This document shows positions 61,533-64,000 of a stretch of DNA of 64,000 nt, piece by piece. The notes below the pieces were generated by a model that was not told the DNA's origin, ran no database searches, and saw only the letters and a list, made by a program, of their open reading frames with translations. Made by a program: the position numbers and the translations under genes. The stretch covers positions 94,698 to 158,697 of the forward strand of contig CAJKWK010000001.1 of the NCBI GenBank assembly GCA_905203555.1, written 5' to 3'. Position 1 is the stretch's first letter; every line of letters begins with the position of its first letter. The stretch is from an uncultured Lachnospiraceae bacterium. GTDB taxonomy: Bacteria; Bacillota; Clostridia; Lachnospirales; Lachnospiraceae.

Positions 61533-62714
61533 TTATTCACGAATTCCCATATAGCGATAAGTTTCACCTGCATCACCATCTTCTATCATCTGTTGTAAGG
61601 CTGCAAATACTTCTTCCATATCTTCCACGCGCACATCACGTCCACCCAGACCATAAATATAATTTACTGCCAATGCATCTGATTTTGCCCGGAAAAGTGC
61701 CGACATCACATCTGCTCCGAGAGGTCCGCCATGGTTTGTATAGCTCTCCGCACGATCCATGATGGCGATTGCCTTTACATGTTTCAGTGCCTCTGCAATC
61801 TCTTCTGCCGGGAACGGACGGAACAGACGGATCTTCAGAAGACCAACTTTCTCACCCTGTGCCCGCAGCTGATCAATTGCGTCTTTCGTTGTTCCTGCTG
61901 CCGATCCAATCATGATCACTGCTCGTTCTGCATCTTCCAATTGATAAGCCTCAAATAATCCATAGGATCTTCCGGAAAGCTCTGCAAATTCCTTTGCCAC
62001 CTCCTGCACGACACCAACCGCATGTTTCATACCTTCTGCCTGATTCCGCTTTGCCTCCATATAGTAATCTGTAATCGCATACGGGCCCACAGCCATCGGG
62101 CAATCCGGGTTCAGCAAATAATTTTCCGGCTCGTATTCTCCTACAAAATTCTTCACCTCTGCATCATCCAGCAGTTCAATATTTTCTACCGCATGGCTGG
62201 TAATAAATCCATCTTGGCAGATCATGATCGGAAGTCTTACATCCTTATGTTCTGCAATGCGATATGCCTGTACCATGTTATCATAGGCTTCTTGATTATT
62301 TTCCGCATAAATCTGAATCCAGCCCGCGTCTCTGGCTCCCATACTGTCTGAATGATCACAGTTAATATTGATCGGGCCTGACAGTGCACGATTGACAAGC
62401 GCCAATGCGATCGGCAGTCGATTGGACGCTGCAATATATAATTCTTCCCACATATACGCCAATCCGCAGGATGAGGTTGCAGTCAGACTTCTCGCTCCTG
62501 CTGATGATGCACCGATGGCCGCACTCATAGAACTATGCTCACTTTCCACAGGAATAAATTCTGTATCCACTTCCCCATTAGCCACAAAGGATGCAAAATA
62601 CTGTGGAATCTCGGTAGACGGTGTGATCGGAAATGCCGGAAATACATCCGGATTGATCTGTTTCAAAGCAATTGCCACCGCTTCATTTCCAGATAAACGT
62701 TCTCTCTTTCCCAT
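61533..62714 (-). CDS. porA: Pyruvate (2-oxoacid):ferredoxin oxidoreductase, alpha subunit
   Basis: The 393-residue subunit starts MGKRERLSGNEAVAIALKQ and has FPAFPITPSTEIPQYFAS, VESEHSSMSAAIGASSAGAR, DHSDSMGARDAGWIQIYAENNQEAYD and ICQDGFITSHAVE. The ARDAGWIQIYAEN segment is typical of pyruvate-type PorA. It lies 1 nt after porD and forms the alpha2 part of the heterotetramer. Confidence 0.92.
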   Translation of the reverse strand: MGKRERLSGNEAVAIALKQINPDVFPAFPITPSTEIPQYFASFVANGEVDTEFIPVESEHSSMSAAIGASSAGARSLTATSSCGLAYMWEELYIAASNRLPIALALVNRALSGPININCDHSDSMGARDAGWIQIYAENNQEAYDNMVQAYRIAEHKDVRLPIMICQDGFITSHAVENIELLDDAEVKNFVGEYEPENYLLNPDCPMAVGPYAITDYYMEAKRNQAEGMKHAVGVVQEVAKEFAELSGRSYGLFEAYQLEDAERAVIMIGSAAGTTKDAIDQLRAQGEKVGLLKIRLFRPFPAEEIAEALKHVKAIAIMDRAESYTNHGGPLGADVMSALFRAKSDALAVNYIYGLGGRDVRVEDMEEVFAALQQMIEDGDAGETYRYMGIRE

Positions 62715-62715
62715 T

Positions 62716-63015
62716 TTATTTCACCCCTTCCATCGTAATTGCGCCAAACGGACACGCCTTTACACAAATGCCGCATCCTTTGCAGTGATCGTAATCAAAA
62801 GCCCCACGCATCTTCTCTTTTACCGGAATACAACTGTCCGGACAGACCGGAACACATAATAAACACTGTTTACATTTCTCTTCTATGAATACCGGCTTGA
62901 TTTCTGACCACTCACCCGTATGAAATTCCTTGGACGTTCCTGCTCCGGCAATGATCATCCCCTCCGTCAGATCTTTCCAAGCTGCCTTCACTCCTAATTT
63001 ACTGATATCTGTCAT
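62716..63015 (-). CDS. porD: Pyruvate:ferredoxin oxidoreductase, delta (ferredoxin-like) subunit
   Basis: This 99-residue protein has two [4Fe-4S] motifs, CKQCLLCVPVCP and CKGCGICVKACP, at about residues 45-85, preceded by a GTSKEFHTGEWSEIKPVF stretch typical of PorD. It carries electrons from porB to the external ferredoxin. Its start overlaps the porC stop by one base (TAATG). Confidence 0.93.
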   Translation of the reverse strand: MTDISKLGVKAAWKDLTEGMIIAGAGTSKEFHTGEWSEIKPVFIEEKCKQCLLCVPVCPDSCIPVKEKMRGAFDYDHCKGCGICVKACPFGAITMEGVK

Positions 63016-63587
63016 TACCGCACCTCCTGAAATGCCAGTTTCAAAGCCTTCATATTTCCTTCTATTACTTCCGGCTTGCTGGCAAATTTATGTTTAAAGG
63101 ACGCTTCCATTTCCCTCATAAAAATATCTTCGTCCATGATTCCCGCAACTTTTACGATTGCTGCTAAAAGTGGTGTATTTGGAAAATATTTTCCCATCGC
63201 CTCCATAGAAACTTTATGTGCATCTATGATATAGACCTCTCCTTCATACCCACGCAAATGCGGCAGGATTTCTTCCTTTGTCCGCTGCGTATTGATCAGG
63301 ATCGCTCCATCTTTTTTCAATCCGCTGGTAACGTCAACTGCCTCCAGCAAAGACTCATCCACGACAACCACATACTGCGGATCATAAATATTGGAATGTA
63401 CACGTATCTGTGTATCACTGATTCGATTATAAGCTGTAATCGGTGCGCCCATCCGTTCCGGACCATATTCCGGAAAGCCCTGTACATATTTTCCCGTTTG
63501 AAATGCCACATCCGCCAAAAGCAAAGCAGCGGTTTTCGCACCCTGTCCGCCCCGGCCATGCCATCTGATTTCTATAAGATTATTCAT
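63015..63587 (-). CDS. porC: Pyruvate:ferredoxin oxidoreductase, gamma subunit
   Basis: The 190-residue subunit has the PorC motifs EIRWHGRGGQGAKTAALLLADVA, GFPEYGPERMGAPITAYNRIS and VVVDESLL. It is the first gene of porC-porD-porA-porB, with tight spacing throughout. An AAAGGAAG site precedes the ATG. The upstream leader contains a perfect TAAAATGCATTTTA palindrome. Confidence 0.93.
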   Translation of the reverse strand: MNNLIEIRWHGRGGQGAKTAALLLADVAFQTGKYVQGFPEYGPERMGAPITAYNRISDTQIRVHSNIYDPQYVVVVDESLLEAVDVTSGLKKDGAILINTQRTKEEILPHLRGYEGEVYIIDAHKVSMEAMGKYFPNTPLLAAIVKVAGIMDEDIFMREMEASFKHKFASKPEVIEGNMKALKLAFQEVR

Positions 63588-63636
63588 CCTCGTACTTCCT
63601 TTCCACTCGATTCTTTTGTATTTATTTTTATACCGT

Positions 63637-63650
63637 TAAAATGCATTTTA
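63637..63650. promoter_or_regulatory. Palindrome in the porC upstream region
   Basis: TAAAATGCATTTTA is a perfect 14-bp palindrome flanked by ACCGTT direct repeats (about 63632 and 63659). It lies about 50 nt before the porC start codon. No clear consensus promoter is seen, so it may be a regulator site or part of an extended promoter. Confidence 0.45.
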
Positions 63651-63776
63651 CAATATTTACCGTTCAATGTCCAGAGCGCACTCTGTTTTTTATAAATACA
63701 ATTTATCTATCCTACTCTTATTGCTCAAATGTATTTGTAAAGTGACAGCACCAAAAAAAGGACTCCCAAAGGGCTT

Positions 63777-63810
63777 TTATTATATAGGAACGTAGTTTCC
63801 TATGTAATAA
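63777..63810. other. Hairpin between porC and tRNA-Leu
   Basis: TTATTATATAGGAA and TTTCCTATGTAATAA form a stem of about twelve pairs with mismatches, next to the tRNA terminator. It may be a second transcription stop for the tRNA transcript. Confidence 0.5.
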
Positions 63811-63811
63811 A

Positions 63812-63846
63812 AAAAATGACCCAAATCAAAGATTTAAGTCATTTTT
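63812..63846 (-). terminator. Terminator after the tRNA-Leu gene
   Basis: On the minus strand AAAAATGAC and GTCATTTTT arms with inner AAATC/GATTT pairs form a hairpin followed by a run of T. Confidence 0.8.
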
Positions 63847-63851
63847 ACGCC

Positions 63852-63935
63852 TGCCGCAGACCGGACTTGAACCGGTACGGGATTGCTCCCGAAGGATTTT
63901 AAGTCCTTTGCGTCTGCCTATTCCGCCACTGCGGC
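63852..63935 (-). tRNA. tRNA-Leu (anticodon TAA)
   Basis: The 84-nt minus-strand sequence folds as a class II tRNA: acceptor GCCGCAG with CTGCGGC and discriminator A, D arm with GGCGGAAT, anticodon stem AAGGA/TCCTT with loop CTTAAAA, a long variable arm (CGGGAGC...CCCG) and T arm GTTCAAGTC. The CCA end is not encoded. Confidence 0.95.
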
Positions 63936-63949
63936 ATATGAAATTGTTA

Positions 63950-64000
63950 TGGGGCCTACAGGGCTCGAACCTGTGACCCTCTGCTTGTAAGGCAGATGCT
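63950..64000 (-). tRNA. tRNA-Val (anticodon TAC), 3' part, cut by window edge
   Basis: The minus strand from the window edge reads an anticodon stem TCTGC/GCAGA with loop CTTACAA, a short variable region, a T arm with GGTTCGAGCC and the 3' acceptor strand AGGCCCC with discriminator A. The 5' half lies outside the window. CCA is not encoded. It is 14 nt upstream of tRNA-Leu in the same transcript. Confidence 0.9.

Overview
The window looks like a low-to-moderate GC chromosome segment of a gut Lachnospiraceae-type Clostridia bacterium. Signs are near-consensus Shine-Dalgarno sites and TTGACA-17-TATAAT promoters on most genes, ECF transporter genes joined to truA, a stand-alone MsmX/UgpC-type ATPase followed by a CdaR regulator, a DUF6465-type lysine/alanine-rich protein, four-subunit pyruvate:ferredoxin oxidoreductase and selB. 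The genus cannot be fixed from sequence reading alone. I see no insertion sequence, prophage or CRISPR array. The only mobile-type gene is a broken Rpn-family remnant.

Region 1 (1-5.3 kb, minus strand) holds the start of a truA paralogue cut by the window edge and an oligopeptide-type ABC transporter: lipoprotein, two permeases and a fused double ATPase. Region 2 (5.3-24.4 kb) is a complete hexuronate catabolon. It has a GPH-family symporter, a GH2 beta-glucuronidase, an AraC regulator, uxaC, kdgK, kdgA, a VOC protein, an IclR regulator (kdgR), uxaA, uxaB, uxuB, uxuA and a second AraC regulator. Together they take beta-glucuronides, glucuronate and galacturonate to pyruvate and glyceraldehyde 3-phosphate. 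The IclR-controlled promoters carry pairs of TTTCATATTATGAAA-like dyads exactly 20 bp apart. A glycine riboswitch with its own amino-acid:cation symporter sits inside this locus.

Region 3 (24.4-34.4 kb) has tex, truA, ecfT, ecfA2 and ecfA1; a MarR-MATE efflux operon with its own operators; an XRE/membrane-protein pair; a cyclophilin; and the Rpn pseudogene. Region 4 (34.4-47.6 kb) has a BMP-type nucleoside ABC importer with a divergent msmX-cdaR-membrane protein operon, then a sirtuin, an HD phosphohydrolase, the H1-like DUF6465 protein, glmM, a Cof-type HAD phosphatase and rpiB.

Region 5 (47.7-52.2 kb) is the least explained part: an operon of a large flavin/iron-sulfur oxidoreductase, an orphan HypA nickel chaperone and a tryptophan-rich membrane protein. 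It has a strong promoter flanked by two TGGTTnAACCA dyads. Region 6 (52.2-64 kb) has an AAA ATPase behind an AT-rich 15-bp repeat array, deoB, a GntR regulator, an RluA-type pseudouridine synthase, pgi, selB, the porCDAB operon and two tRNA genes (Leu-TAA and a partial Val-TAC).
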